Shown: positions 36,750-48,129 of the stretch, piece by piece | How the letters are laid out: every line of letters begins with the position of its first letter | Position numbering within the stretch: position 1 is the first letter of the stretch | Source: Cordia subcordata | Lineage: Eukaryota > Streptophyta > Magnoliopsida > Boraginales > Cordiaceae | Assembly: GCA_028554755.1 (NCBI GenBank) | Contig: JAPTOF010000024.1 | Span: forward strand, 3,596,001 to 3,660,000 | DNA: 64,000 nucleotides | Direction: 5' to 3' | Made by a program: the position numbers and the translations under genes | The notes under the pieces: generated by a model | Seen by the model: only the letters and a program-made list of their open reading frames with translations | Told to the model about the DNA's origin: nothing | The model's database searches: none

Positions 36750-38230
36750 GGTTTTGGCAACAGTGAGGCTCAAATAGGTGTACTAAGATGTAATTCAGTT
36801 AATTGGACAACTAATATGGCACAAAGTAATAGAAATCAAGATGGTGGATCAACAAACTGTTGCTTCAAGTGTGGGGACCCAAATCACAATTCTGATGAGT
36901 GTAGGAAAAATAATAGCAGAGAAGGAAAGAACATGTTGATAGAGAATGATGATTAAGAAAATGAAGAAGAAGAAAAAGAAGAAGAAGAAGAAGAGCCTAT
37001 ATATGATGAAAGTTGTGAAGATGACGAAGCTGATATGGTATTCAGAGATGTTGGTCAGTCTCTCGTGATCTGAAGAAGCCTTATTGCTTCAAAACAAGAC
37101 TCTGTGGATGATCGGCTACGCACTAATATTTTTCACACTATTTGCACTATTGGTGGAAAGATGTGCAAGCTTACCATGATAGTGGAAGTTGTCAGAATAT
37201 CATATTTGAAGAGGCTATTTACAAACTCAATTTGCCAATACAGCCACACTTTCTACCTTACAAGCTTGCATGGTTCAAAAAAAGGAGTAAGGTTCCTGTT
37301 ACTAAATGTTGTCATGTTTCTTTTCCTATTGGTAATAAATACTTTGATAAGGTGCTTTGTGATGTTGTGGCTATGGATGTGTGTCACATGTTATGAGGTA
37401 GACCATGCCAGTATCATCGTAATATGAAGTATGATGGTAGGAAAAATACTTATATGTTGTATAAAGACAACAGTTCATACTAAAGATAAGAATGTGTCAA
37501 AACAAAAGAAATCAGATCCTATAATTTTCTTTCTATGGCCAAATTTGTTAAAGAGTTGGAGAAGTCTAGAATTGCATTCACTTTGATTGGAAAGAAAATA
37601 ACATGCCCTATCGCTATACCAGATGAGGTGCAACCTATTCTTGATGAGTTTAGTGGTGTTAGGCCTGATTGAATTGCCACTAGGATTACCTCCAATGGGA
37701 GATATGCAACATTGTATTGACTTGATACTAGGTGCAAGTTTGCTGAATAAAGCTCACTATCGAATGAGTCCAAAACAGTAAGAAGAATTGAACAGACAAG
37801 TGAGTGAACTTTTAGAAAGAGGTTATATTCATGAAAGTATGAGTCCTTGTGCAGTTCTGGCATTGTTAGTTTCTAAAAGGATAGAAGTTGGCGTATGTGC
37901 ATTGGTAGTAGAGCAATTAATAAGATCATAGTTAAGTGATGACAAAGTTGACAATGACGACGTATTGTGTTTGAAGTTGGGGACTATGTTTGAGCTATTT
38001 TGACACACAATCATTACCCTGTTGGAGAATACCACAAGCTTAGTGCACGAAAGATTGAACCTTGTAAGATTGTTGAGAAAATAAATGATAATGTTTATTG
38101 CTTGGAGCTTCCTAGTCATGTTAGTATTTCAGATGTTTTCAATGTCAAACATATTGTTCCATATCATGGTGATTTGGTAGCCGATGGTGGTGAAAACTTG
38201 AGGACGAGTTCTTTTCTCACCTGGGGAGAC
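36750..38230 (+). mobile_element. Second Ty3/gypsy element, internal part with a large deletion
   Basis: A gag zinc knuckle, CFKCGDPNHNSDEC (CX2CX4HX4C, 36862-36903), and an acidic stretch lead to a protease-like segment, FHTICTIGGKMCKL with SGSCQNIIFEEAIYKLNLPI (37130-37230), and RPWQYHRNMKYDG. The start of RT follows in two frames ([20 protein letters not shown], 37685-37740; ERGYIHESMSPCAV, 37820-37860; then KRIEVGVCALVVEQ, broken). Directly after this, near 37930-37960, comes the integrase end with GDYVWAILTHNHYPVGEYHKL and FNVKHIVPYHGD (37980-38170). Most of RT, RNase H and the integrase core are therefore missing. Clade unclear; Tekay/Reina-like features. Confidence 0.8.
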
Positions 38231-38640
38231 TGATACGGACCAACACTCAAGTTAAATTTTATTATTTTATTTAGTAATTAGGCTTGGTTAGAATTTAGGA
38301 TTTGTTTTTTTTTATTGAGTGCTAGTTATATTAGTTATTTGTTGTTGGGTCCTAATTATATTACAATTAGTTTAGTAGCTATTTTAATATATAGAAGATT
38401 GGTAAAACCAAATTCTATTTAGTTTTAGATTAAATAGCTTATATCTAGGGTTGAAAACTTTAATTAAGAGAGAACTTTTTCCAGAATTATTCAATAATAT
38501 TTTTATTCCCTCTCTTAAAGTTTACTATCTTAGGAGTTTCTTGGCTAATTTCAGCCTTAAAGCTGAGCTCTTTAATTCCCCTTCTTTCTTGCTATGTGCT
38601 CCAAATATCCGCTACGTTAAGTTTTAAGTTAATACTACTT
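38231..38640 (+). repeat. Probable 3' LTR start of the second gypsy element
   Basis: TGATACGGACC follows directly after a purine-rich CTGGGGAGAC and the end of the integrase frame, the usual place for a 3' LTR. No matching 5' LTR was found, so the right end is a guess based on loss of any pattern. Confidence 0.4.
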
Positions 38641-39180
38641 ATTTTAAAAAATGATACACATTGTAAGAAAAATTAGATTTAGTCTTTGTTAACATGGACA
38701 ATATTTTTTCACTTTAATTTTAATTTTTAACACCTAATTTATGGAAGTAATATGTTATTTATTTCATCTGAGAAAAAAACTAAAAACACTTGTATCCAAT
38801 TTCTTGTCTTCTTATTCTTAAAGATTGTCCATAGAACAAATTTCCTAAATGCACTTTTTTCTTTTTGGTTTTAAAAGTTTTTTTTGAGAAAACTTTTCGT
38901 AATCAAATACACCATTTTTGTTTTGTGTTTCCGAAATCAATTTTAAGTTTTTAAAAGATAGGTTTTTAAAATAAAAAACAAAAAATATCACCAAATTGGA
39001 ACATTGTTTATTGATATGTATAAGATTAATTTGAAAGAAGGCTAAGGACACATTTGAATTGGGTTTTTTTTTTCTCCTAAAAGTACTTTCTTTAATAACT
39101 TAGGAAAAAATATTTTTTTGAGAAGTCGATGTTGTGTGTTTGTGTGTGTATATGTATATGTATGTATGTATGTATAAAAT
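38641..39180. other. AT-rich spacer
   Basis: No gene seen. A short GTATATGTATGTATGTATGT microsatellite lies at about 39148-39175. Confidence 0.5.
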
Positions 39181-39181
39181 A

Positions 39182-40558
39182 TGTTATAAACATCATGATA
39201 ATTATAATTACATATATGAGTTATACGTGGCAATGTCTATAATAGTATTTTAATAACATGATTCATTTGATAAAAGAAACTAATTCCTGCAATGGTTGTA
39301 TAGATTTGATACCATTGCAATTTGCTTGTTTTCTTGAACATTTGCTTGCAATGGCATTGTTTCGCAAGTCTAATTAAACTATTTATAGATGTTGTATACA
39401 ATATCTATAGTTGTCTCCCTTCATGAATTGGTACGTAATTTCCTATAAATAGATGATCAAGTGTGAAAGGAATTACAACTCAGTTTGCTCTCTTCCAATT
39501 TTCTATCATCATTCTCCTCTTCTTACAAATTTTTTGGATCACTGCTTAAGTTGGGTTTCTAGTTCAAAGAATTTATAAGGAGTGTAGTCTCGTTAAATTC
39601 TAGTGGTAGGCATTATATCCTGGAGATAACATTTTCACGAGTTCATCTACACCTACAGTGGGGAAATCACTATCCTTAATAGCTAAATTTGTCGAACAGA
39701 CCCTAAGTATACATTTGTATATTTACTTAGAAATAAACACGAGGCATTTGATAAATTCAAAATTTTAAAGAAGAAATTGAAAATAAAACAGGTAAGAAAA
39801 TAAAAAGAATTAGATCGAATAAAGGAGAAGAATACCAAGACAATGAGTTTAAAAAGTTTTGTGAACCACATGGTATTATTAGAGAAGTTTTCGCTCCTAA
39901 TTCTCCTCCCCAAAATGGCGTAGTAGAATGAATTAATAGAACATTATTAGAAATGACTAGTTCCATGCTTTTACATTCTAAGTTGCCAGTTAATTTCTAG
40001 AGTGAAGTAGTCTTAACTGCATGTTATATTAATAATAGAATTGTACATAAGAACTTGGATAAGACTCCTTATGAAATGTTGATTGGCATGAAGCCTAATA
40101 TTAATTATTTTAAGGTATGCGGTTGTATTCCTGATGTATTAGATTCTACTCATAAACGACCCAAAAAAGGTAGTAAGGCAATAAAATCTATTTTCTTGGG
40201 TTATGCTATGCATAGTAAGGCTTCAAGGTTTCTTAAAAAACTAATAGTGTCTTTGAAGCTATTTATGCCATTTATTTTGAACATTTAACTATGAAAGACG
40301 CTGATCCATAGAGTTAGAGAAAGATTTATCCAAGGAGCTTAATGATATATCTTTAATTCTTATAACTAATAATCCTATTGTGGAATATTTTACTTCTTTA
40401 TATGATTCTAGTAATGAAGTTAGATCTACTTATGAACATGGTAGTACTTCTTCACAACAAGAAGATAAAGTGAATGAAAATGATAATGATTCTATACATG
40501 TAAGTTTAAGGAGAAGTAAAAGACGTAGAATTGAAAAAGACTTTGGTCCTGATATGGT
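39182..40558 (+). mobile_element. Ty1/copia retrotransposon remnant
   Basis: A possible LTR (about 39182-39650) starts TGTTATAAACA and has a TATA-like CCTATAAATAGATG near 39442. Most of gag-pol is then missing. From about 39700 the plus strand encodes the integrase end: IRSNKGEEYQDNEFKKFC, then HGIIREVFAPNSPPQNGVVE, LDKTPYEMLIGMKPNINYFK with VCGC, and SIFLGYAMHSKASRF. This is followed by the acidic linker before RT (40380-40558), ending at DFGPDM. Stops replace conserved residues at 39930 and 39999. The RT is absent: the sequence runs into the TA microsatellite. Confidence 0.8.
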
Positions 40559-40561
40559 CAT

Positions 40562-40731
40562 GTCTATATATATACATATATATATGTATATGTATATATG
40601 TATATGTATATATATGTATATGTATATATATATGTATATGTATATATATATGTATATGTATATGTATATATATGTATGTATGTATATATATATGTGTATG
40701 TATATATATATATATATGTATATATATATGG
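40562..40731. repeat. Long TA/GTAT microsatellite
   Basis: About 170 bp of TATATA, GTATATG and TATGTATG units with no other sequence. It separates the copia remnant from the first pararetrovirus segment. Open frames in it are artefacts of the repeat. Confidence 0.9.
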
Positions 40732-40958
40732 AGAATATATAGAAATAGAAAAATGTGAAAATTGTGAAGAATGTAAATGAGGAAAACAGAATTGTTATTG
40801 TAATAATATTAATCAAGACAATATAGATGAAAGTATAAATAAAGAAGAAAAATTATATTATAATAAGTTAATTAATAAATATATAAATACTTGGATGATA
40901 TGTTAAGTAGAAAGCTAATCGAGGAGGATTAGAAAAGGCAATTTTCTTATTGTGCAGG

Positions 40959-42038
40959 ATGGCATCTTCATCAACTCCAGACAAAAGCAATATATTCCCA
41001 ATACAATACCCTAGCTATGTGGAAACAACAGGCCCAAAAGCAGGACAGAGACGAATAAATTTTGACAATAATAATTTAGAGGTAATTCATGCGAGGAACA
41101 GTTTCAGCCAAGGTTCAACACAAGCGATACGAAGACCAACAAACACTCTTAGATAATTTATGGCAATCATATTTAAAGAAAAACAATGGATGGTTTATTA
41201 ATACATTAAATGCATTAACTAGTTATTTTTTAAAATTAAGACTAACAAGAAAGTTTCAGTTTTATTGTGTTTTTAGAGGTGATAATCTAGGTGTATACAA
41301 GCAGTGGACAGAAGCAATGGTAATTGGAGTAGGAAAATTCAATAGAGCCTGGTATAAAGGGGTACAAACCTTACCAGAAGCAATATCTTTACTTAAAACA
41401 CACTGTGGAGACAATTTCTTTATTAGCCCAGATTGCAATACCAATCTAGAAACAGGTAGAGAAGAAGGTTCTAGTTGTGAAACAATGATCAAACATTTTA
41501 GAACCATAAAAGAAAGAAATGATCATCTTATTTCTGAAAAAACCCATTACCAAGCCATTTTACAACAATATCAAACAAAAATACAAACCTTAGAATTAGA
41601 CTTAACGGACTGGCAAACCAAATACAAAGTTCTATTAGAAAAATATAAGTCCGTTCAACAACCCATCGATCGGGGTTAAATATCCAGCTAGTCATGTTCA
41701 GCAGCAGTAAAGACAAATCAAATCCGGTTAAGGCTAGAAGTTTGCCAAAAGCTTCGAAAATCCCAATCGATCGGAGAAAGATCGGCTAGTCGATTCACCG
41801 TCGTAAAGACGCATCAAGTCCGGAAAGACAAAATAAAAATATTAAAGAAAAAAGAAAATTAAAGAAAGCAATAAAGAAAAAATTATTACATGATGCTATT
41901 GAGCAAAAAACAAAAGATATATTACAGAAATTATTCCAGGACAATTTACCAAAAGGACCTGGCCCTACAACCCAGGAAAACAACAGCAATAAAGGCAAAG
42001 GAATAGCAGAAGACGAGACAGGAGAAGACAGTGATTAG
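40959..42038 (+). pseudogene. ORF VI (transactivator/viroplasmin) of EPRV1, copy A
   Basis: Starts MASSSTPDKSNIFPIQYPS and ends GEDSD at a TAG. A caulimovirus viroplasmin-type domain spans about 41250-41405 (FYCVFRGDNLGVYKQW, then WYKGVQTLPEAISLL). A predicted coiled coil (41500-41650) and a Lys-rich C-terminal helix (about 41815-41950) follow. Frameshifts near 41100 and 41668 and a partly scrambled Pro/Ser-rich linker interrupt it. In known caulimoviruses this protein forms inclusion bodies and promotes reinitiation of translation on the polycistronic RNA. Confidence 0.8.
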
Positions 42039-42299
42039 AAAAGTATAATACAGATGGACGACAGCAAATTAAAGACAAGAAAGTGGAGGCAAATCAAGAT
42101 GGCAGAGACAACTTAGGCGGCCTATCAGGAAAAAGCAACAAAAAAGCTGAAAAGAAAGGAGACAAAGAAAGACAGCCTTAAAGAGAAAGCAAGGATCAAA
42201 CAAAAGATGTAATATAAAGTCTTCATTTCAATAGTGAAATATGTCATGTAAACAATAAAAGCACAAAACAACAAATATGATTTGTAATAATGTAAACGA

Positions 42300-42450
42300 T
42301 AACGTGGAATCCATTAGCGTAGAATAGAAGCAAATTGTATAGGATAGATTTAGTATAAATAGAGGCTAATTCTTTGAGAAGTGGTGTGGCGAACAATCAG
42401 CACACTAACCACTTCCTACCCTCCTTGTAAAAATTTTCTCTCAATAAAAG
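42300..42450 (+). promoter_or_regulatory. EPRV1 promoter and polyadenylation signal, copy A
   Basis: TATAAATA at 42354-42361 lies about 315 bp after ORF VI, followed by AATAAA at 42443-42448. A TATA box followed about 90 bp later by AATAAA is the usual pararetrovirus layout, giving a terminally redundant transcript. The same block occurs in the other copies. Confidence 0.75.
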
Positions 42451-42480
42451 TTTTCTTTCCAAACAAATATCAAGTAAGCT

Positions 42481-42510
42481 CTCTCTCTCTCTCTCTCCCT
42501 CTCTCTTTTA
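42481..42510. repeat. (CT)n tract in the EPRV1 leader, copy A
   Basis: A pure pyrimidine run of about 30 bases just downstream of the poly(A) signal. It is present in all five leader copies (on the minus strand as GAGAGA at 43690, 52188 and 59620, and at 60827 on the plus strand) with different lengths. Confidence 0.8.
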
Positions 42511-43037
42511 ATTTATTTAAGTTTTTAATTTTATTTTAATTAAGGGATAAGGGCGAAAACCCCTCGTAAGACAAAAAGATCCGATGATATGAAAAGCTAT
42601 GCTTAGGCAAGTTGGATCCTAAATACGAGAATAGTGTGATATATTGTTGATAACATGATCTAATACATGTATCGGTCTCTACCGTAATCCCTGTGTAAAA
42701 GACAAGAGCAAAAGGGGAAGCGAGTCCGTTTGAGGCCGATGATGAAGTTGAAAAGGCCGTTTAGGACTAATGTGTGTCCGTGAGCTCTAATCTAAATCAC
42801 AGGTCTTTACTCCTCAGAGCACCGATGGATCCATTCGACCATTTATCAAAGGTCTATACTATTCCCTTATTTCCGCTCTCAACTCCGCCAGATTAGGGCA
42901 AGCCAATACTGAGAATCCGACATCAGTCGAGTAACTCTCACCCGTGTATGCTGTGAGAACGAACATGTCGCCTACTCATTATTTGGTAAGGGCGAACAGG
43001 CGTCCACAAGACCAACCTACTCAAGTCTCCCTAATAG

Positions 43038-43049
43038 TGGTATCAGAGC
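43038..43049 (+). promoter_or_regulatory. tRNA-Met primer binding site of EPRV1, copy A
   Basis: TGGTATCAGAGC, the complement of the initiator Met-tRNA 3' end, used by caulimovirids to prime minus-strand DNA. Inverted copies lie at 43148-43159 (B), 51645-51656 (E, left leader) and 59076-59087 (E, right leader). Confidence 0.8.
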
Positions 43050-43746
43050 TTAATTATGAATCTCTGTTCATAACGGGGTCTTTGGTCATCCTTTTATTTT
43101 TATGAAATCCAAACCTGCCCCCGTTATGAACAGAGATTCATAATTAAGCTCTGATACCACTATTAGGGGGACTTGAGCAGGTTGGTCTTTCGGACGCCTG
43201 TTCGCCCTTATCGAATAATGAGTAGGCGACATGTTTGTTCTCACAGCACACACGGGTGAGAGTTACTCGACTCATGTCGGATTCTCAGTATTGGCTTGCC
43301 CTAATCTGGCGGAGTTGAGAGCAGAAATAAGGGAATAGTATAGACCTTTGATAAATGGTCGAATGGATCCATCGGTGCTCTGAGGAGTAAAGACCTATGA
43401 TTTAGATTAGAGCTCATGGACACGCGTTAGTCCTAAACAGCCTTTTCAACATCATCGTCGGCCTCAAACGGACTCGCTTCCCCTTTTTCTCTTTTCTTTT
43501 ACACAGGGATTACGGTAGAGACCGATACATGCATTGGATCATGTTATCAACAATATATCACACTATTCTCGTATTTAGGATCCAACTTGCCTAAGCATAG
43601 CTTTTCATATCATTGGATCTTTTTGTCTTACGAGGGGTTTTTGCCCTTATCCCTTAATTAAAAAAAAATTAAAAACTTAAATAAATTAAAAGAGAGAGGG
43701 AGAGAGAGAGAGAGAGCTTACTTGATATTTGTTTGGAAAGACAACT

Positions 43747-43841
43747 TTTATTGAGAGAAAAGTTTTACGAGGAGGGTAGGAAGTGGTTAGTGTGCTGATA
43801 GTTCGCCACACCACTTCTCAAAGAATTAGCCTCTATTTATA
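43747..43841 (-). promoter_or_regulatory. EPRV1 promoter and polyadenylation signal, copy B
   Basis: On the minus strand TATAAATA (43841-43834) is followed by AATAAA (43752-43747). It points towards segment A, so the promoters of A and B face each other. Confidence 0.75.
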
Positions 43842-44156
43842 CTAAATCTATCCTATACAATTTGCTTCTATTCTACGCTAATGGATTCCACGTTATCGTT
43901 TACATTATTACAAATCATATTTGTTGTTTTGTGCTTTTATTGTTTACATGACATATTTCACTATTGAAATGAAGATTTTATATTACATCTTTTGTTTGAT
44001 CCTTGCTTTTTCTTCAGGGCTGTCATTCTTTGTCTCCTTTCTTTTCAGCTTTTTTGTTGTTTTTTCCGGATAGGCCGCCTAAGTTTTCCCTGCCATCTTG
44101 ATTTGCCTCCACTTTCTTGTCTTTAATTTGCTGCCGTCCATCTGTATTATGCTTTT

Positions 44157-45256
44157 CTAATCACTGTCTTCTCCTGTCTCGTCTTCTACTATTCCTTTGC
44201 CTTTATTGCTGTTGTTTTCCTGGGTTGTAGGGCCAAGTCCTTTTGGTAAATTGTCCTGGAATAATTTCTGTAATATATCTTTTGTTTTTTGCTCAATAGC
44301 ATCATGTAATAATTTTTTATTTATTGCTTTCTTTAATTTTCTTTTTTCTTTAATATTTTTATTTTGTCTTTCCGGACTTGATGTGTCTTTACCAGATGCC
44401 GGTGAATCTGGACTAGCCGATCTTTCTCCCGATCGATTGGGATTTTCATAAGCTTTTGGCAAACTTCTAGCCTTAACCGGATTTGATTTGTCTTTACCTG
44501 TTACCGGTTGAACAGGACTAGCTGGATATTTAACCCTTGATCCAATGGGTTGTTGAACGGACTCATATTTTTCTAATAGAACTTTGTATTTGGTTTGCCA
44601 GTCCGTTAAGTCTAATTCTAAGGTTTGTATTTTTGTTTGATATTATTGTAATATGGCTTAGTAATGGGTTTTTTCAGAAATAAGATGATCATTTCTTTCT
44701 TTTATGGTTCTAAAATGTTTGATCATTGTTTCACAACTAGAACATTCTTCTCTACCTGTTTCTAGATTGGTATTGCAATCTGGGCTAATAAAGAAATTGT
44801 CTCCACAAAGGTGTTTTAAGTAAAGATATTGCTTCGTAAGGTTTGTACCCTTTATACTGTGCTCGTTGAATTTTCCTACTCCAATTACCATTGCTTCTGT
44901 CCACTGCTTGTATACACCTGGATTATCACCTCTAAAAACACAATAAAACTGAAACTTTCTTGTTAGTCTTAATTTTAAAAAATAACTAGTTAATACATTT
45001 AATGTATTAATAAACCATCCATTGTTTTTCTTTAAATATGATTGCCATAAATTATCTAAGAGTGTTTGTGGTCTTCAGGTATCAGGCTTCCAGGTTGAAC
45101 CTTGGGCTGAAACCTGTTCCCTGCATGAATTACCTCTAAATTATTATTGTCAAAATTTATTCGTCTCTGTCCTGCTTTTGGGCCTGTTGTTTCCACATAG
45201 CTAGGGTATTGTATTGGGAATATATTGCTTTTGTCTGGAGTTGATGAAGATGCCAT
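44157..45256 (-). pseudogene. ORF VI (transactivator/viroplasmin) of EPRV1, copy B
   Basis: Start ATG at 45256 and stop at 44157. It carries the viroplasmin-type domain around 44990-44840 and the Lys-rich C-terminal helix. It has a one-base difference at about 45072 that is shared with copy E but absent from copies A and D, and further frameshifts near 44840 and 44640. Same gene as copy A, in reverse. Confidence 0.8.
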
Positions 45257-45308
45257 CCTGCACATTAAGAAAATTGCCTTTTCTAATCCTCCTCGATTAG
45301 CTTTCTAC

Positions 45309-47005
45309 TTAACATATCATCCAAGTATTTATATATTTATTAATTAACTTATTATAATATAATTTTTATTCTTTATTTATACTTTCATCTATATTGGCTT
45401 GATTAATATTATTACAATAACACTTTTGTTTTCCTAATTTACATTCTTCACAATTTTCACATTTTTCTATTTCTATATATTCTCCACCACGCGTCTGAAC
45501 GTACTCTGATGGATTGTCTATATTAATAGGCGAATATACTGTGTTTTGATTTAAGTAAATAAAATCTGAATTAATATAAATACTACCATTTTTATTTAAT
45601 AAAAAGTTTAAGCCTAAGATAATTTTGCCTTCTTTATGGGTAACTGGTAAACAAAAAGCTATTGGTAATTTATAAGTAATTGTTTGAGTATTACATGGAG
45701 TTAAAAACGAAATATATGCATTTTTTATATATTGTGTATAGGGTATTTCATTACCTGAAAATCCTACACCTTTTAATGGCTTTTCTAAATTATATATATA
45801 TTTGGTATTAACTATTTGTGGATCTATAACAGTTATTGTACAACCTGTATCTATAATGACATTTGTTTCTATATATCTATCATAATGTTTAAAGTTTATT
45901 CTAACAGTTAATAAATTAGAATTTCTTTTTATTTTACAGAATTTATCTAATTGAAAGTCTGAATTAACTTGTTGTATTAATAATGGATCTGAATCTATTT
46001 TTTCCTTTCCTTTTTCTAATTTACTTATTCTATTATCTTGTAATTCTATTTTTTCTTCTAGTTCTAATATTTTTGCTTCAACATTTTCAACTTTATTTAT
46101 TATATTTTTCTCTATAAATTTACTTTCTATCTTTAATTCTTTGTTTTTTGATTTAGGTATTAAATCTAAATTAAATTTTTATTAATACATTTAATACATG
46201 TTTCTTTTTAACAATTATTGCATTTAGCTCTTACTTTTATTGCTGGATACCAAGTACATATATAACAAGACTTTGTTTCTAAACCTTTTCCTAATTGCCA
46301 ATTATGTAAATATTCATCGTTTTCTTTTAATTTATCTTCTAGTGGTTTAAACATATTTATATTAAATTTATTAAGATTTCCTAATAGATTATCTAAATTT
46401 ACTGGAAATTCATTGTCTTCTATTTCAGAATCACTATCTGTACTTTCTTCATATTTTTCTTCTTTTTCTAAATTGTTTAAAAAGGTATTTATTATATCTT
46501 CTTCTTCTTCATATATTTTTTCTATATTTACTTCTACTTTATTTTCATTTTTTATTTGATTAAATGCTTTATTTTCTAATTCTTTAATGTACTTGTCATA
46601 ATTAAATTCTTCTATTACTACTGGATTTTTATTATTTACTTCTATATTTTCAAATTCTTTCATTATTTTATCATATTCTATTTGTGACTTATTATTTATT
46701 GATTCTAATTGTTTTATATAATCATTATTTGTTTCATCATCTTCAAAACTAATTAAATTAATTTCTTTTTTATTGTCAATTATTGGTATAATTTCTTCAT
46801 CTAAATTAATTAGATTTGTAATATTAAAATCTAATTTCTTTATTCTTTTACCATTTTTATCTAATTCATATGTTTCTTCAATATTAATATTATTTTCTTG
46901 CATATTTTGTCCTAAGTTATATATTTGATTTTTTAAACTATATTCTAATTCTTGTAAATTATTGAATTCTAATAATTTTAATATTTCTTTTACTTCACTA
47001 TTCAT
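45309..47005 (-). pseudogene. Coat protein-protease gene of EPRV1, copy B, internally deleted
   Basis: The frame starts at 47005 with the same acidic N-terminus as copy E, but near 46475 it jumps in frame from FLNNLEKE to EKYEEST. About 1.4 kb that encodes the conserved coat protein core and the zinc knuckle in copy E is thus absent. The downstream Cys-rich motif is broken near 46208. The protease part (45990-45500) keeps a DTG near 45839-45850 and the sequence around it. The frame ends at 45309 without a reverse transcriptase. Confidence 0.8.
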
Positions 47006-47312
47006 TTATATTATTAGTTTCTTCTTCTAATGTGTTTTCTTCTAAATGATTATTTGCTTCAGTATAATCTGTAAATCTTACTGAAAGTCTTCCTTGATTG
47101 TTTCTATACCACATACTTTCTTGAGGTGTATAGATAGTTCTAGATGTATTATTTAAAATATTATTTATTTGCCATTCTTAACCCGCATTTTCTAAAGCGT
47201 CTATTTTATATGGTGGTAAAAGTTTTATTCCTTTATTTGTAATAAACTTTGCTGTATCTTATATTTGAAATTTAAATCTAACTTGACTACTTTGTGTTAT
47301 TTTACCTATAAA
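46998..47312 (-). pseudogene. Movement protein 3' end of EPRV1, copy B
   Basis: It corresponds to the last 100 or so residues of the movement protein in copy E (WYRNNQGRLSVRFTDYTEAN), with two stops in place of conserved codons. It overlaps the coat protein start by 8 bases, as in copy E, and is cut at the junction with segment C. Confidence 0.8.
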
Positions 47313-47499
47313 TGATAATAATAATGATAATCAAGACATTAATAATGAAATAGATAATTTGACTAGACAATTAGATAATTTAAATTTAGAAGATGAAACA
47401 GAATCTATTTCTTTAGTTTCTAATAGTCCATCTAGTTTAAGTAGTTATGAAGGTGATAGTATATATGAAGCTAATATAGATAATTTATATGAATATTGA
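47313..47499 (+). pseudogene. ORF1 3' end of EPRV1, copy C
   Basis: It encodes the acidic C-terminal 60 residues of ORF1 (EIDNLTRQLDNLNLEDETES, ending DNLYEY) and stops at TGA 47497-47499, overlapping ORF2 by 11 bases. The 5' part is missing at the junction. Confidence 0.8.
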
Positions 47500-47768
47500 T
47501 AAAAAAAGATTATATAGAAAAAGAGATTAAAATTATTAGAGAAAATTTAGATTATATAAAAGAACAAAATAATAGTAAATTAAAAAATAAACGTAAATTA
47601 GAAGAAATATCAAAACAAAAAACTTTAGAATTAAAAAAGGATGTAGAATTAATAATTAATAAAACAAAAAGATTACAAGTAGATATAGAACAATTAAAAA
47701 ATCAAATAAAAGAAATGGACAATAATTTAAAACAATTCTATAAATTACAAGGTCTAGAATTTAGATAA
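47489..47768 (+). pseudogene. ORF2 of EPRV1, copy C
   Basis: Almost identical to ORF2 of copy E, a small Lys/Glu-rich coiled-coil protein. An extra A in the run after the start (47500-47506) shifts the frame at once, so only the downstream part is open. It ends at TAA 47766-47768, sharing one base with the ORF3 ATG. Confidence 0.75.
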
Positions 47769-48129
47769 TGAATACAATAAATGATTATAATAATATAAAT
47801 TACAAAGAAGCTATTAAATATAGTGAACAATTTATAAGTCCAGCAGAAGGATTAACCATGACAAAAATAGGAACACCTGCAGAATAGACAATAATAAAAC
47901 AAAATAATGTTATTATTATATTACAAATAAAACTTTTTAATAAGCTAGATAAATTAGAAAAGAAAATAAATTGGTTAGAAAATGAAAAAACAAAACAGGA
48001 TAATAAAGTTAGATTAGAAAAATATATAGATAAATTATCTACTCAAATAAGTAAATTAAATTTAGGAAAGAAAAACTTAGAAACTCACAAAGAATACAAA
48101 TTTTTAACTCATGATCCGAAGAAACAATA
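47768..48129 (+). pseudogene. ORF3 of EPRV1, copy C
   Basis: About 120 codons with one premature TAG near 47887 at a position that is open in copy E. Conversely, the position of the stop in copy E is a Trp codon here. It contains a coiled-coil half (KLFNKLDKLEKKINWLENE). It resembles small DNA-binding or virion-associated proteins of caulimovirids in size and coiled-coil content; the role is unproven. Confidence 0.6.

Larger units (their letters stand above)
40731..43116 (+). mobile_element. Endogenous pararetrovirus (EPRV1) segment A
   Basis: Plus-strand virus-derived segment: end of the protease domain (40731-40900), a short tail that resembles the end of RNase H (40888-40932), ORF VI (40959-42038), a promoter (TATA at 42354), leader and tRNA-Met primer site (43038). 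It starts inside the protease region at the edge of a TA microsatellite and ends in the leader at a head-to-head junction with segment B. It is nearly identical to segments B, D and E. Endogenous, rearranged and non-infectious as it stands. Confidence 0.88.
43117..47312 (-). mobile_element. Endogenous pararetrovirus (EPRV1) segment B
   Basis: Minus-strand segment containing, in viral order from high to low coordinate, the end of the movement protein gene, a coat protein gene with a large in-frame internal deletion, the protease, ORF VI, promoter and leader. It meets segment A head to head at 43116/43117 and segment C at 47312/47313. The reading order and sequence match segment E. Confidence 0.88.

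Noticed and set aside
40380..40816. Open frames of Tyr/Ile/Met repeats on both strands
   Set aside because: They are translations of the TA/GTAT microsatellite.
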